From Sphaerolaimus hirsutus (taxonomy: Eukaryota; Nematoda; Chromadorea; Monhysterida; Sphaerolaimidae), in assembly GCA_964036195.1 (NCBI GenBank), contig OZ038457.1, forward strand, positions 5,490,635-5,554,634: 64,000 nucleotides of DNA, read 5' to 3'. The position numbers were made by a program, and so were the translations under genes. Below are positions 47,471 to 59,719 of the stretch, in pieces. The notes beneath the pieces were generated by a model. That model was given only the letters and a program-made list of their open reading frames with translations, did not search any database and was not told where the DNA came from. Within the stretch, counting starts at the first letter, position 1. Each line of letters opens with the position of its first letter.

Positions 47471-47840
47471 TACCGTAAATCCTCTAATAAGTCCCCAGGG
47501 GAGTTATTTTTTCGTCAGAATATTTTGAGGGGGGAGTTAATCGAGGGGGGGGAGTTATTCGAGGGGGGGGGGGTTGTTTTTTCCTCAGAATATTCAGTAC
47601 ATCAGTACGTACATCGCCGCTCTAAGTAAAACATTATTTTGTGTTTACGTTGCAAACGCAGCACTGGCTTTGCATTCGATGAATCAGACCATGGCTTTTT
47701 TGGTCTGTCTGGCTTCATCAAAAAAATTTATGGTGTGACACGACTTAGTTGCATCGAACATAGGGGGAGTTATTTTTTCCTCATGCTCGAAACAGGGGGG
47801 AGTTATTCGAGGGGAAGGACTTATTCGAGGATTTACGGTA
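47471..47840. mobile_element. CCGTAAATCCTC-type MITE, long form
   Basis: Starts TACCGTAAATCCTCTAATAA and ends CTTATTCGAGGATTTACGGTA (outer 20 paired). Contains ggggagttattcg blocks and an interior with catcgaacatag. TA borders. Confidence 0.75.
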
Positions 47841-48831
47841 TATATATAATGCAGTGCGCTGCATCGAAAAGTATGGTGAAATGTGGTTTGGTTGCCGCGC
47901 GAGCGCACGCTGTTAGGCGACCTGGTAATTTTTATCATGTCCAATTTAATTTAATCACAATCGTCACAATTTATGCTTGAGCATTTTTCGTTTCCAAAAA
48001 TGATATCCGCTGCATTTGCACTTGGACACTGTGCTTCATTGATCCTTTCCCACTCAAATGTCGCTTCAATGAGCCTTTTTTCTTTCACGCACGATTTCCT
48101 TCACGGTGATTTTTTGTTGTAAATATTGTTATCAGCTGTGCGTCGATGTGCGAAATTTTGTCGGCTCTAGTCTCTTTTAGATTTTTTGGGGTTTAAAACC
48201 GATAGCGATGAATTTGAGTATTATTCGTAATTGTCTGTATTTCATTTTGTATTTCAATTTATTCGAATAAATTTGTATTCCAATCAAGTACAGAGTTTAG
48301 TTTCTGCTTGGGGAAAAACACTGATATTTATGGGTTAACAAATGCGGAAATAAAAAAACAACTTTTAAAAAACTGAGAATTTTAGATCTGATTCATTATC
48401 ATTTTTTCTTTATTTTTGTGTGAATTTATCCCAAGCTGAAACTAGGCTCCCATCTAATTTACTATTCATAATTCTTTCATCGGCAGCTAATGTTGTACAG
48501 TTCCCCATTTCGCTGTTTCACATTTATCTTCTAGAAGACAAGTCGGTTGCATTTTCAGTGCATTTCTTGCTGTGATACTTCCGTTGTGCACTGTATTTTT
48601 TCGTTTATTTACTAAAGACATCAACTCAACACTTTTTGCGGCTTTTGTTACACCTTTCGTACTTACACGTGTTTCCACTTTTCATCACAAATCTTGGTAT
48701 TTTTTCGTTTGTTCCGAACCCAATGAAGATTTATCATCATATTGAAAATTCGAACTAATCCAGTGTTGTGCTAGGCACACTGAAGTTTTCAGTTATGCGT
48801 CTGAACGTTTTTGGTGAAATGTGCGGAACTA

Positions 48832-49038
48832 ATGGCGGCCCGCACGCTAGTTGACACACGTTGATCAACTAATTTGTGTCAACTCAGATTTCGGCTTCAC
48901 GCTTCGCAGGGGGATCTCCAAATGCACATGCGGTGATTTTGTAAAAAAATTATTGCATTGGAAGATCGCTGTGCAACACGTGACGCCGAAAGCCGCGTTG
49001 ACAAGGACCAGTTGACAAAACCAGTATGTCAACTAGTG
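48832..49038. mobile_element. MITE with GGCGGCCCGCAC..CTAGTTGACA ends
   Basis: Left ggcggcccgcacgctagttg+aca, right tgtcaactagtgtgtgggcc+gcc. Interior gccgaaagcc and tttcggcttc are also inverted. The ends relate it to 44480-45340. Confidence 0.75.
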
Positions 49039-49131
49039 TGTGGGCCGCCAATGATCTCAAAAAGTAAAAATATGTTTTTCTGAAAAAGACAGACTCATCG
49101 CGAATTCCTCATCTTTTGTCCAATTCGTATC

Positions 49132-49315
49132 TGGGGCCAGTTCCGCAAGTGGAGAAGTGAGAAGTAAATCGGCAAAAGCGAAGCGAAGTGGCAAAAGCGA
49201 TGTGAAATAACTTTTCATTTTTATTTTTTTACTTCGCTTTTTCCAATTCACTTGCCATTTCACTTCGCTTTTGACATTTTACCTCTCACCTCTCCACCTG
49301 CGGAACTGGCACCTG
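49132..49315. mobile_element. Palindromic MITE, GGCCAGTTCCGCAAGTGGAG family
   Basis: Left ctggggccagttccgcaagt+ggagaagtgagaag, right cctctccacctgcggaactg+gcacctgg. Interior aaagcgaagcgaagtg versus cacttcgctttt. Its outer bases (CTGGGGCCAGT / ACTGGCACCTGG) resemble those of the TGTAAA/GTCATG family. Related: 41616 and 60405-60572. Confidence 0.75.
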
Positions 49316-50355
49316 GTCTTAACTTTTTTAACGTTAAATACGTGGCAGTTCAGTACATTTCCGTTTCTGCATTTGTAATTTGAACGCATAACTCAAAAAT
49401 TCAGTGCGCCTACGTACCGCTTCCGCTTATAAATACGTCCATCTTTCAACCACCTTACTATTTTTACTATTTTTACATATTTACTACACACATTTACTAG
49501 CCGACCTGCCAATTGGCATGCGCGAAGGGGCTAAATTCAAGCGAAACATTGCGCCATGCATCATGAGCTACTAGCTACTTGAGTGTGTCCAAGGCACGCA
49601 TTGTCTCACTTCATGTCGCCGCCGCGGCACACTTTTTGCCGCGCTTACACGCCTACAACTTCAATGGACTTCTGATTTCGGTCTGGATGAGTTGTTTTTT
49701 TCTTGTGGAAATGGTCTTTTTTCTTTATTTTGATTGTTGTGCGTATGTCATTGTAAATATCATAGGAGCGCCGTTCTATTGGGAGGTGACCTATTATTTT
49801 TCTCCAGAAGTTGCTTGCTCAGCAGGTGAAAGCGTGACAAAATTCATTGTGTACTACACAGCTGTCATTACTCATTCGTAATTTATGTAATTTGTTGAAT
49901 TTCTCTATCGACGATGCGTTCAGGTGAACATTCATCAACATCAGATCAACCTATAATCAACATTTGCTGCTTCATAAGCAGGTGAATTTATTAAGCCTTT
50001 TCACCTACGTGGATTGAGCGTATGGAGGTTGTGCCAGTGTTGCTAAAATACTGGCAGTTTTGGAAAGCGTAAACGCCGGTGTAAATAATACCTTTTCTCA
50101 ATGTAGAGTGGGTATTTATACAAAAATCTTAGGTATTTTTTGAAATATTTACCTGGGAATAAGTGAAGAAGAAAAAGTAAACATAAAATAATAGGTATAG
50201 CCTATATGTGTGTGTATAGGTGTGTGTAAATACTCATAAGTCGGTAAACTGCACCGATTACATTGAAATATGTAAATATTTATGTCCCAAAGATGAAGTT
50301 TTCCCACCATAACACATTGGTTTCAGTAAGGGACATTATAGAACACTTTATAAGA

Positions 50356-50772
50356 TACCGTATTACCTCGAATTATCCCCCCCTTGAATTAACCCCCCCC
50401 TCGAATTAACCCCCCCTCAAAATGGGCTGGGGAAATAATAAACCCCCCCTCGAAATACCCCCCCCCTCAAACGATGTACATCATGTGTGCAATGTATATG
50501 ATGTATTTATTACTGCTAATTTGCATTGCAACTACACATAGACTAGTTTGTGTAGCTATCTACGTTTTTATGTCCAAATATATCCTGTTTGGTCACATTT
50601 ATTACCTGTTTTGGGTACGAAAATGCCTACTTTTTACTATGATCCTTACGAAAATTTCTGACTAAATAATAAAACCCCCCCTCGAATAAACCCCCCCCTC
50701 GAATTAACCCCCCCTCAAATTTTGCTGGCGAAATAATAAACCCCCATGGGGGTATTTCGAGGTAATACGGTA
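50356..50772. mobile_element. CCGTATTACCTCG MITE, long form
   Basis: Starts TACCGTATTACCTCGAATTA and ends TATTTCGAGGTAATACGGTA. The interior shares tgtacatcatgt and actagtttgtg with the copy at 19312. TA borders. Confidence 0.8.
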
Positions 50773-50845
50773 GGTTCATAATTGTTCATAAAATTATGGT
50801 AACTTTTTCTCACAAACAACGTAGGTACCGTTCAATAAACGTAGG

Positions 50846-51881
50846 TACCGTATTACCTCGAAATACCCCGGGGGGTTTATTATTTCGCCAGCAAAATTTG
50901 AGGGGGGATAATTCGAGGGGGAGGCTTATTCGAGGGGGTCTATTGTTTCGCCAAATTTTTTTGGAAATTCCCCACACTCAGACGTAGAAAAATCAAACAA
51001 TTACATAGATGGATATGTGTTTATAGGCATATATAAATAACTGAGGCGCTTACTTCTAAAAGTCGACAAGTCCAAAATATGAAAATTTCGAGTTAGGCCC
51101 GGAAACGTAATCTGGGGCTACTTCCGCACATTTTTTATCATTTTCCATAAAATTTTTGACCTCACATGCCCATATGGCAAAGTGACAAATTTGACATTTT
51201 TGGGGAAAAATTCAAAAATTTCGGGCAAGAAGCCGGCAAGTCCACCTAGTTTAGTGCAAGCAGTCGACAAGTCCATTCCTCCGCTTCCTTTTTTATGGGA
51301 AAAAATAGCAAGAAATGTGATATGTCCACTATGGACAGCTACTTCAAAAAGTCGACAAGTGCATAAATTGCCCATAAGGCAGCCTCGGCTTCCCCGGGAA
51401 CAAAAATGTTTGTTAGTGCAAGAAGTCGACAAGTCCAATTCCCTCCCAAAAACAGTTTTGCTCTGACCGAATGGAAATTTATGGACACCCAATTTTTCAC
51501 ATAAAGGTTGAGAATTTGAGCTGAAAATGGGCTGAAAATTTGACACTATTGTCATATGGAACTAAATGGAAAGCATGAGAGAGCCAAATTGGACACGCAC
51601 CACGGGCCTGGAATTGGGTCCGAAACTTCAAATGCGATTTACTCAAAATCACATTTTGTGGACTTGTCGACTTTTAGAAGTAGAGGCCTCAACTGTATAT
51701 AAACCCTTCGCTAACGTCACTCAGTCATCGGTTTTAACGTGTGTTCTGCATTATATAGATCACAAACTGCGGTATTTGTCATGTAATTTACGTTCTCTTT
51801 ACATTCTATTTTAGGGGGGTATTTCGAGGGGGGGGGGGTTAATTCAAGAGGGGGGGGGGGGTAATTCGAGGAAATACGGTA
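50846..51881. mobile_element. CCGTATT-family element split by another MITE
   Basis: The left end TACCGTATTACCTCGAAATA at 50846 and right end CGAGGAAATACGGTA at 51867-51881 enclose G/C-rich blocks and an internal region (tgtgttctgcattatatag) shared with 13030 and 54340. A complete TGAGGC element (51041-51692) lies inside. Confidence 0.7.
51041..51692. mobile_element. MITE with ACTTCTAAAAGTCGACAAGTCC ends
   Basis: Left tgaggcgcttacttctaaaa+gtcgacaagtcc, right ggacttgtcgacttttagaa+gtagaggcctca. The motif gtcgacaagtcc recurs internally at about 51246, 51350 and 51424, so the terminal repeat is also reiterated within. No target duplication was recognised. Confidence 0.7.
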
Positions 51882-52735
51882 TACATATACGAAATAACTG
51901 GGTATTCCTGATATCCATAGTCTATTTTCGCAACTCTTAGTTGTAAATAGGTACAATAGAAATACCAACAAGTAAATATATATTTACGCTGAAAAATTGG
52001 TTTACGTCCTCACGGATTCATGGCTTGTCAATGTCAAGTAGAACGTCAATTTTGAAGTGGACAAATTTCATGTCAAAGTACAACCAAAAGTTCATCCCAG
52101 TTCAACCAAAAGTTACGTTTTCTCTAACAACATTTAATGATTCCTTTTTTACCTTTTTTGTCCTTGTACCTTTTTGACCTTTGTACCTTTTTTGTCATTT
52201 GACAAGATTTACTTAGTAGGATCCAAATTACTGTCAAATTGTGCAAAAGCTTTGATGAATGCGTCACACACAAGCGCAATAGTTTTGATCGCAGAACTCT
52301 TAAAGACCACATATTGCGGCTTTCGCATAATCCTTTGTTGCTAATGCTCAGCGTCAGCGACGTTCACATTGACCACAGGGCAGTTACGTTTCTTTAGTTT
52401 CTGGGCACGCTCACTCTGTAAACTGAAAACTGTAAACATTCTTGAAAGTGAATATTTGGGGAAGTGTTTCCTGGAAACATGATGATATTTTTGACTTTCT
52501 CAGAATTCATCGTTTGTCAAGGGGAAATCAAATGTAAACTCGAGAGTTTTTTGGCTGGCTATACAATTTTGGAACAGTTAGATTTGAATACTTATGTCTA
52601 GAATTCATTGGACAGTTTCCAATTGTTTGGCAGTACTTTTTTCGTTCCGATCCTTTTGCAAAATCATCTATTCCTGTTTGGTTTCTTACGATGAATGTCC
52701 ACATTCCATTGCGCATTTGAGCATTAAGTCATGAG

Positions 52736-53778
52736 CAGGGTTGGTTTTATAAAAATTCATTTTAGTAAAATTGTATAAAAATTTTATTTTATTTAAATTT
52801 TATTCTTGTTTCATTTTATTTTATTTTATTTTATTTTATTCCCAAAAGTCATTAATAAAATAAAATGACTCATTTTACAAAAATTTTACAAAAATTGTAC
52901 AAAAATTTTACAAAAAATCAGAAACATGCATGCAAGGCCAGAAAAATGTTATAATTAGACCTTACATGAAAAACCTGTGACAAATTTTTCCCTTACTTTT
53001 CAAAAGTTGCATGCAATATGTATTGTTAGCTAGCTGCAAGTGTAAAGTTACAATTATTGATAAGAATGGTTTGCATTTTCAGAGGAAGGACTACTGGAGT
53101 GTGCTGGGCACATTTGTAAAATGTCATGCAAAGTGTCAATTGTCATGACAAATGTAAAGTAAAGTATCAATTGTCATGCAAAATGTCAAGTGTCATGTAA
53201 AATTTCAAGCAAAGTGGCAATTGTCATGACAAATGTCATGCAAAGTGTAAATTGTGTATCCAAATCTTGTGTTTTTGTATCCATAGTATGTTTTATATCC
53301 AATCTTATGTTTTTGTATCCAAATGTTCACATAAAGTTTTGGAGTTAACAACAACATAATTTGGATACAAAACATAAGATTTTGAAATAAAACATGAGAT
53401 TTGAACACAATTTAATTGTTACATGTCATGACAATTTACACTGTACTTTACATTTGTCATAACAATTGACACTTTGCATGACATTTTACATGACATTTGA
53501 CACTTTACAATGCTTGGGACACCCCCCAGATCCATGAATAAATAGGTAGAGACTCGAGCAATGAGACAAAATTTTACAAAAAATATGAATTTTTATACAA
53601 TTTTACAAAAATATCAATTTTTATACAATTTTACAAAAAATTTACAAAAATTCGAATTTTTATACAATTTTTATTTTTATTCTTAAATTTTCCATTTTAT
53701 TTTATTTTATTTTATTCTTGAATATTCCATTTTATTTTTATTTTATTTTTATTTTTTTCTGAGATTTTGCCAACTCTG
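52736..53778. mobile_element. hAT MITE filled with TAAAATAAAAT repeats, perfect 8-bp duplication
   Basis: Begins CAGGGTTGGTTTTATAAAAA and ends GAGATTTTGCCAACTCTG. Flanks gtcatgag at 52728-52735 and 53779-53786 are identical. Both sides are (TTTTA)n/(TACAAAAATT)n reiterations. The middle (about 53115-53528) is a TGTAAA/GTCATG palindrome, i.e. a nested insertion. Confidence 0.9.
53115..53528. mobile_element. TGTAAA/GTCATG family copy nested in a hAT MITE
   Basis: Repeats of aagtgtcaattgtcatgac and their complement run from about 53120 to 53510 and it ends gcttgggacaccccccag. The interior also contains catccaaatcttatg-type repeats (tgtatccaa, acataag) at 53250-53400. Longer than other copies (about 410 bp). 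Confidence 0.65.
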
Positions 53779-54173
53779 GTCATGAGTGCCATTGAACATA
53801 ATACTTTAGCAATACCTAAGTCATTCGATCGAGTAAAAACAACGAGGGAATACTGAAAGGGCCATAGAATGACATCATTTTATTCGAAGACCCTTTCCCA
53901 AATCGTCAGTTTCAAAAAAGAGTCAGTTTACAGAGTAAGCTTTGTTTTTGTAAATCTACGCAGATACTTATTTACGCTCCCAATCCCAACATTTTGCCGC
54001 ATTTTTAGCATCTAGCTCGCGTGGAGAAAAAGATGATATCGTAAACGTCACATCACGGAAAACTGTGTTTTATCAACGTGGGATGGGATGCATTGTGGCG
54101 GTAATTTCGTGTCTACGACAAACCTGTTGTATGGAGGGATAGTGCGGCTTAGCTGGACTGTATTGAATGTAGG

Positions 54174-54627
54174 TACCGTATTTCCTCGAAATACCCCCCC
54201 CCTCGAAATACCCCCCCCCCTCGAAATACCCCCCCTCAAAATGGACACTATGAACTTATAAACCCCCCCCTCGAAATACCCCCCCCCCCCAAATTTAGTG
54301 TATAGAGAACGTAAATGACAAAGGCTGCGGTTTGTCATCCCGACAATGCAGAACAAACGTTAAAAACGATGACTCTGTTATGTGAGAACAGTGTTTGTAC
54401 GTCTACACACTTATAAATGTCTTTAGAGTTTTATAAATGGCGATTTTTGTTGCATTTTTCGACGTCTGCGTACGTTTCAGACGACATTTGAGTACTGGGA
54501 TTTCAAAAAATTTCTGGCGAAATAATAAACCCCCCCCTCGAAATACCCCCCCCCTCGTTTAACCCCCCCTCAAAATTCTCACTCTGAAACAATAAACCCC
54601 CCGGGGGTATTTCGAGGAAATACGGTA
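54174..54627. mobile_element. CCGTATTTCCTCG element, full long form
   Basis: Starts TACCGTATTTCCTCGAAATA and ends ATTTCGAGGAAATACGGTA. Several direct cctcgaaataccccc blocks flank a non-C-rich interior (54300-54500) with gcagaacaaacgttaaaaa. Possibly the best-preserved long copy in the window. Confidence 0.85.
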
Positions 54628-55238
54628 GTTGTGCAGTGGCGCCATGGCGCAGAATGGCGCTGGCGCCAAATTAATTTAAATGCATGGCGCCAGACAACGA
54701 GCAGGCCTATGAATTTCATGTTGGGAGCCTGACGTTCTAGATGAACCTTGCCCTTTGGTTTTTGGCGTTAGTTTTTCCTTCTGTTCTGTCTCGACGCCAT
54801 TTTTCGTAGGCGCTATCACCATTTTTTCTGGCGTCCACTAAAAAATGGCGTCAACTTGTGTGCAGTAATTTGTAACGACCGTAATTTAAAAACTTATGCG
54901 CCAGTACCGGGGAGCCGATCCATCACTAGGGAATGAACCACTGTGCGATGGTATGACAATTTGATCCAACAAAACAATAGTCACGCACGCTTGCGCTCAG
55001 CCAGGCCCAATTCTATCGGGAGAAACTCGTTTTTATTGTTCCGTTCGAATGCGGAGCAATTCATTTTGCTGATTGAAATCGGCCGAATAAAAATAGGGTT
55101 CAGTCAGTATGCAAAGGCGATTTTTTACATCTTTTTACTTTTCAATTTCTTTGAATAACTCCCCCTGGAATTTGCTCGGCACGACACCCCACCTCTGGTT
55201 TTTATGTTATTTTTAGTGATAATCACACCATATACGAC

Positions 55239-55390
55239 TACCGTATTTCCTCGAAATACCCCCCGGGGGTGATTGTTTCAGAGTGAGGCTTTTGAGGGGG
55301 GGGGGGTTAAACGAGGGAGGGGGTATTTCGAGGGGGGCACTAATAAATTCATAGTGGCCATTTTGAGGGGGTATTTCGAGGAAATACGGT
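55239..55390. mobile_element. CCGTATTTCCTCG short MITE
   Basis: Starts TACCGTATTTCCTCGAAATA and ends TATTTCGAGGAAATACGGT; 152 bp with G-rich blocks and caaattcatagtggccattt-like interior. Confidence 0.8.
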
Positions 55391-55668
55391 TGCGGGATTT
55401 TCCTTCTGACTTCGGTGCGACTGCAAAAAAAACAAGGCAGGCAAAATGCTGACAAAATAGTGGCCGCTAAGTCTCTAAACCCCGTTCTTAATATTATTAT
55501 TTTTGTTTTAAGAACATAAGTTATGGATATCAAAGCACCTTTTGGTGGCCCTTGTATCGCTTCACCCCCGTGTTATTCATTCGCGATACTCCTTTCCCCA
55601 TTTTGTTGTGTAAAATATAAAAAGAAATCGATCTGTAGTGGCTGTAAAATATCTGTAGGGATAACCTC

Positions 55669-56903
55669 CAGGGTTGGCAAAATCTCAGAAAACAATAAAA
55701 ATAAAATACAAATAAAATGGAGAATTGAAGAATAAAATAAAAAATAAAATGGAAAATTAATAAAATAAAAATACAATTTTACTAAAATTTGAATTTTTGT
55801 AAAATTTTAGTAAAATTTTACAAAAACTCCAGCGTATGTAAAATTATATAATAAGTTTTCTATATTTTCACCTTAAAAATCACTAATTCATGTGATCTTT
55901 CCCATTTTATTCATTCCATACCATGAAAAAAAACAATACATTGAACCACCAAGCCCTCCATCCAAACTAAGGTGTCAACTTTTTGTTTTCCGTTTTCTGT
56001 TTCCGCTTTCCACAGGCAAATTTTTTTCTGTTTCGGTTTTCAGACTGCTAGACTTTTTTTCCATTTCCGTTCCTGTTTTTCCGGCTCATTTTCCGTTTTC
56101 CGGCAAATTTTTCCGGTTTTTCCACCTTTTTCCGTTTTCCGGTTCAATTGTCTGTTTTTCCAACTTTTTTTCACTTTCCAGCTCAATTTTCTTTTTTCTG
56201 TTTCAGCCAAACTGGTAAACATGCATGCAGGTTCTCAATTATGTGAAATTTTCCTATTTCTAGCGAGATTTCTGAAAAAATTTTTATTTCCAGATAAATT
56301 TCTGCAAATTTTTTTCTGTTTCAGGCAAAATTTCAGCAAAATTTTTTCCGTTTCCGTCATAATTTCAGCAAATTTTTCCGTTTCCGTTTCCGTTTTCCGG
56401 CCTTTCATTTTTCCGTTTTCCGGCAAGTGCAAAATTTTTTCCGTTTCCATTTCCGTTTTCCGGCATGTGCAAAAAGTTTTCCGTTTCCGTTTCCGTTTTT
56501 TGTTGACACCCTATTCCAAACCCCCAAAAATAATTTTTTTAGATATCTTTCCATCCGTAGGAGCAATTAGGTATATGTATCTATCCAGCCCTTGCGAGGT
56601 CACAATTCAAGATACCCATGTCGCAACCCGTATCACAAGTCAAAATTCAAAAAAAATTTATATTCATCTGCATTCTTCTAGCGTGCACATTGTTTTGTGG
56701 TTTTGCACGCAAGATTCTAATTTTTTGTAAAACTTTTGTAAAATATTTGTAAAAGTGGTTTCATTTTATTTTATTAATGACATTTCAGAATAAAATAAGA
56801 TAAAATAAACAGAAACATGAATAAAATAAAAATAAAATACAGTTTAAATAAAAATAAAATACAATTTTAGTAAAAAAGAATTTTCCTAAAACCAACCCTG
56901 ACA
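55669..56903. mobile_element. CAGGGTTGG hAT-type element with TAAAAT repeats and nested insertions
   Basis: Left end CAGGGTTGGCAAAATCTCAG, right end TTTCCTAAAACCAACCCTG. (AATAAAAT)n reiterations lie next to both ends. Inside are a truncated AGCTATCTATC-type element (about 55860-56620) and, within that, a complete CGGAAA hAT element (55968-56513). The flanks give no clean 8-bp duplication, so the two ends may belong to different copies. Confidence 0.6.
55968..56513. mobile_element. hAT MITE filled with TTTCCG repeats, 8-bp duplication 7/8
   Basis: Begins TAAGGTGTCAACTTTTTGTT and ends TTTTTGTTGACACCCTA. Flanks atccaaac (55960-55967) and ttccaaac (56514-56521) differ at one base. The interior is the complement of the CGGAAA reiteration. 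Third copy of this family, more diverged in its left half. Confidence 0.85.
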
Positions 56904-58417
56904 CCTCCACGTTCAGGAATCGTTCACTGGCACATTCTTGTTTCGTAGACATGTCAAATAAACATGGTTTGTTTGAAGCTTGAAGTAGCCCTACCCCAGG
57001 ATAATATTGAGTGTCATGAAAGTAAATTGGATCATGCTGATCAAGGAAATGCATGTAAAATTACCCCTAATATCCACTTTATTTGTCTATTTCACTCGTT
57101 TGAACCTTAACCCGAATCGACATCGAGTAAATAATTTCTCGTCAATTTTAGCTGATTACAAACCGTAGAAACAGTCACTCTAATAAAAATGCTGGGTGCA
57201 TTATTCCGTATTTTACATGTATGTTCAAATCACCTGTTCATATTACAGAGCGCGATTCTCTAAGTAGCAACGATGGAAAAAATTTGAAAACAAAAAATTC
57301 CGGATTCGAACAGGATAATAATTTTTTGAAACTTTTATTAATGCAAGTAGTCTAGAACAAAATATTCATGCATTCGAACACTCTGGGATATCTAAAAAAT
57401 TTCCTTCACAGTCCCCCGAATAAAATAATTTATTTACCTATTTAAATTTATTTGGGATTTTGTCATTTCATCCAAGATCTTCCCTGAAGTTGGTGTGAAA
57501 GTAAGCAGAGTCATTCAATCATAACTTTTATGTAGACGGGTAAAAAATATTCATTATGCATGAAACTTAAAAATTGTAATACTTGAAAAAAAGGGCACAC
57601 ATTTATTGCTATTTGAAAACTTTTTTTCATACTTAAATTTCTATTTTCCCATCGCAAAAAGCCAGAGAGAGCACATAGCGCTGATAATGGGGAATTGACA
57701 GAAATTGCACTTGTACATATTATGCACTGTAATGCGATGGGGTCTTTCAGTTTTATGCATTTCAATTTTTGTAGCGGCAGATGCTTCCATTTGGCTAATT
57801 GCCTTCACATTCCACCATTTGAACGCGACGCCACCCATCCGTGTTCATATTTTTATTGGCTCAGTTTTATCGCAATTTTTCTCTTATTATATATTTGTAC
57901 TTATAATTAATTAGACACAAATTCATTACTAGATAATTTTCATATTTTCACGTAGGTATATTAATTACCACTGACACATAATTTACCTCCAAAGGTTGGA
58001 GAGAAACGTTCCAAAATAATTACCTTAGATGAACGCGGTAACATTTTAAATACATACAAAAGCTAAAAAAATACACACAGTATTTCAATGTAAATCATAT
58101 AGTAAGTGCCCCGACGAAAAATCTGAAATATGGACCCCTCAAATAATTCCCCGTCCAAAACCCACAAAAATAACGCCACCAAAGTTCCAAAGAACCTTGT
58201 TCGAGCATAATATGCAGTAAATACTTTTAATGAAAGATCCCAGCGCACTTCAAGTCAAATATGGCTGCAGCAAGTAGCGAGAAGCTATTTCGTTCCATCA
58301 TTCCGAGTGATAAAACTGCAGCCTCCATTGCAAAAAGGTGTCTTGTGATCTTGTCTTTTCGCAAGCACCTCAACTATTCATATCCCTATTCGAGTATGAA
58401 AAGCGAGCTTCATAGAT

Positions 58418-58571
58418 TACTGTATTTTTTCGAAATACCCCAGGGGGTTTATTTTTTCAGTAAGCAAATTTTGAGGGGTGGGGGTTAATCGAGGGATGGT
58501 GTACTTTTTCATATGCTCTCTCAGACATGGGGGTATTTCGGGGGGGGGAGGTACTTCGATGAAATACGGTA
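58418..58571. mobile_element. CCGTATT-family short MITE
   Basis: Starts TACTGTATTTTTTCGAAATA and ends ACTTCGATGAAATACGGTA, with G-rich blocks inside. TA borders. Confidence 0.7.
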
Positions 58572-59644
58572 TACCTACTCATATTTAGCTGCACTTCCGT
58601 AGTAATTACCCTGTTTGTGCAATCTAAACGCGAAAATGGAAAATCCAGGTAGGTTTGTAAATGCTATAGAAGCTGTACTCGATCCGTCAACTCATAAATA
58701 TAGTTGGAAAATGACTGGCTTGATTGCGAGCGGCAGCGCCGCCGGCCCACTAGTGACGATGGCAAAACCCTGGAAAAAGAACGTTAACTTTTTATTGTTT
58801 TTTTTCTTCTAAAATGACTTTTTCGACTATTTTACGCAGAAATATTTTTAGTTTGATGTAAATTTGTTCAAGTATCGTTTTTGAATCTTTGAATTTAGTT
58901 TCTTTATATTTAGCATACTTGTTTGGAATTTCATCTGTCATTTTTTTGCATACATCTAAATCTATTGCGGTTGTCAAAGCTGTTGACTCAATCAATGTCC
59001 TTCAATGTGAATGTTTGACATGGTGCCTTTCAATTTTTCATGCATTTTCAACCATAACTTCTGTAGAAATTCAAAAATACCTTTCGAGTTTTCGAAGTTT
59101 TCTTCAAATTCTATTTTCAACCTTTTTTCACATGGTTGAAAAAAATCGAACAAGTTTTTCAATTTTTATTTGGCAACGTTAGCGTCGTGGCAGTTTGCGG
59201 CTCGCATGCCCGGTTCCAGCTTGAAATGGATGGCTAATTCGTACGACTTATGCGAGGGACTGCCTGTGCTCTGGCATCTGGGGCTTATGTTGGTTTTTGT
59301 CAAGTGTTGGTGTTATGAATGGCTAAAAGTTGCAAATTTTGTGTACATTTTGAATTTACTCCTATTATTTTAACTTCTTTTAAAGGCTCTTAATTTTCTC
59401 GTAAACTTACTCTGAATGTCTCTTTAAAGTGCGCTGTGACAATTGACATGCAAAGTCTAAAATATCTGGCAAGTGTTGTTCACCCTAACTTCGAAAATTT
59501 GTCAAAATCACTCGACTTGACAAGTGACAACTGTCAAACCTACCCTCAAACGGGCCGCACGGCAGAGATGTTTGCAGCTGCGTCGTGATGTGACTGCGCG
59601 TTTGTGCGTGCGCGTGCGTGCGTGCGTGCCGCTCACGCGCATGG

Positions 59645-59719
59645 GACGTAATTCATGTGACACTGACATGCGGTCGCCGCCCATGGTGAACTTCGGCAAA
59701 TGGAAGTTCCGCAAATTAG
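59645..59719 (+). CDS. Weak candidate first coding exon (MVNFGKWKFRKLG)
   Basis: A GC-rich spot in AT-rich DNA contains an open frame with ATGs at 59641 and 59683, reading GRNSCDTDMRSPPMVNFGKW and KFRKLG, followed by a fair donor (TTAG|gtaata). The frame stays open upstream with R/C-rich, CGTG-repeat-derived sequence that looks non-coding. No partner exon is identified before the window ends, so this is only a possibility. Confidence 0.2.

Noticed and set aside
58615-58812. Short frame MENPGRFVNAIEAVLDPSTH as a gene start
   Set aside because: No recognised domain, uncertain donor and AT-rich continuation; too weak to list as a gene.
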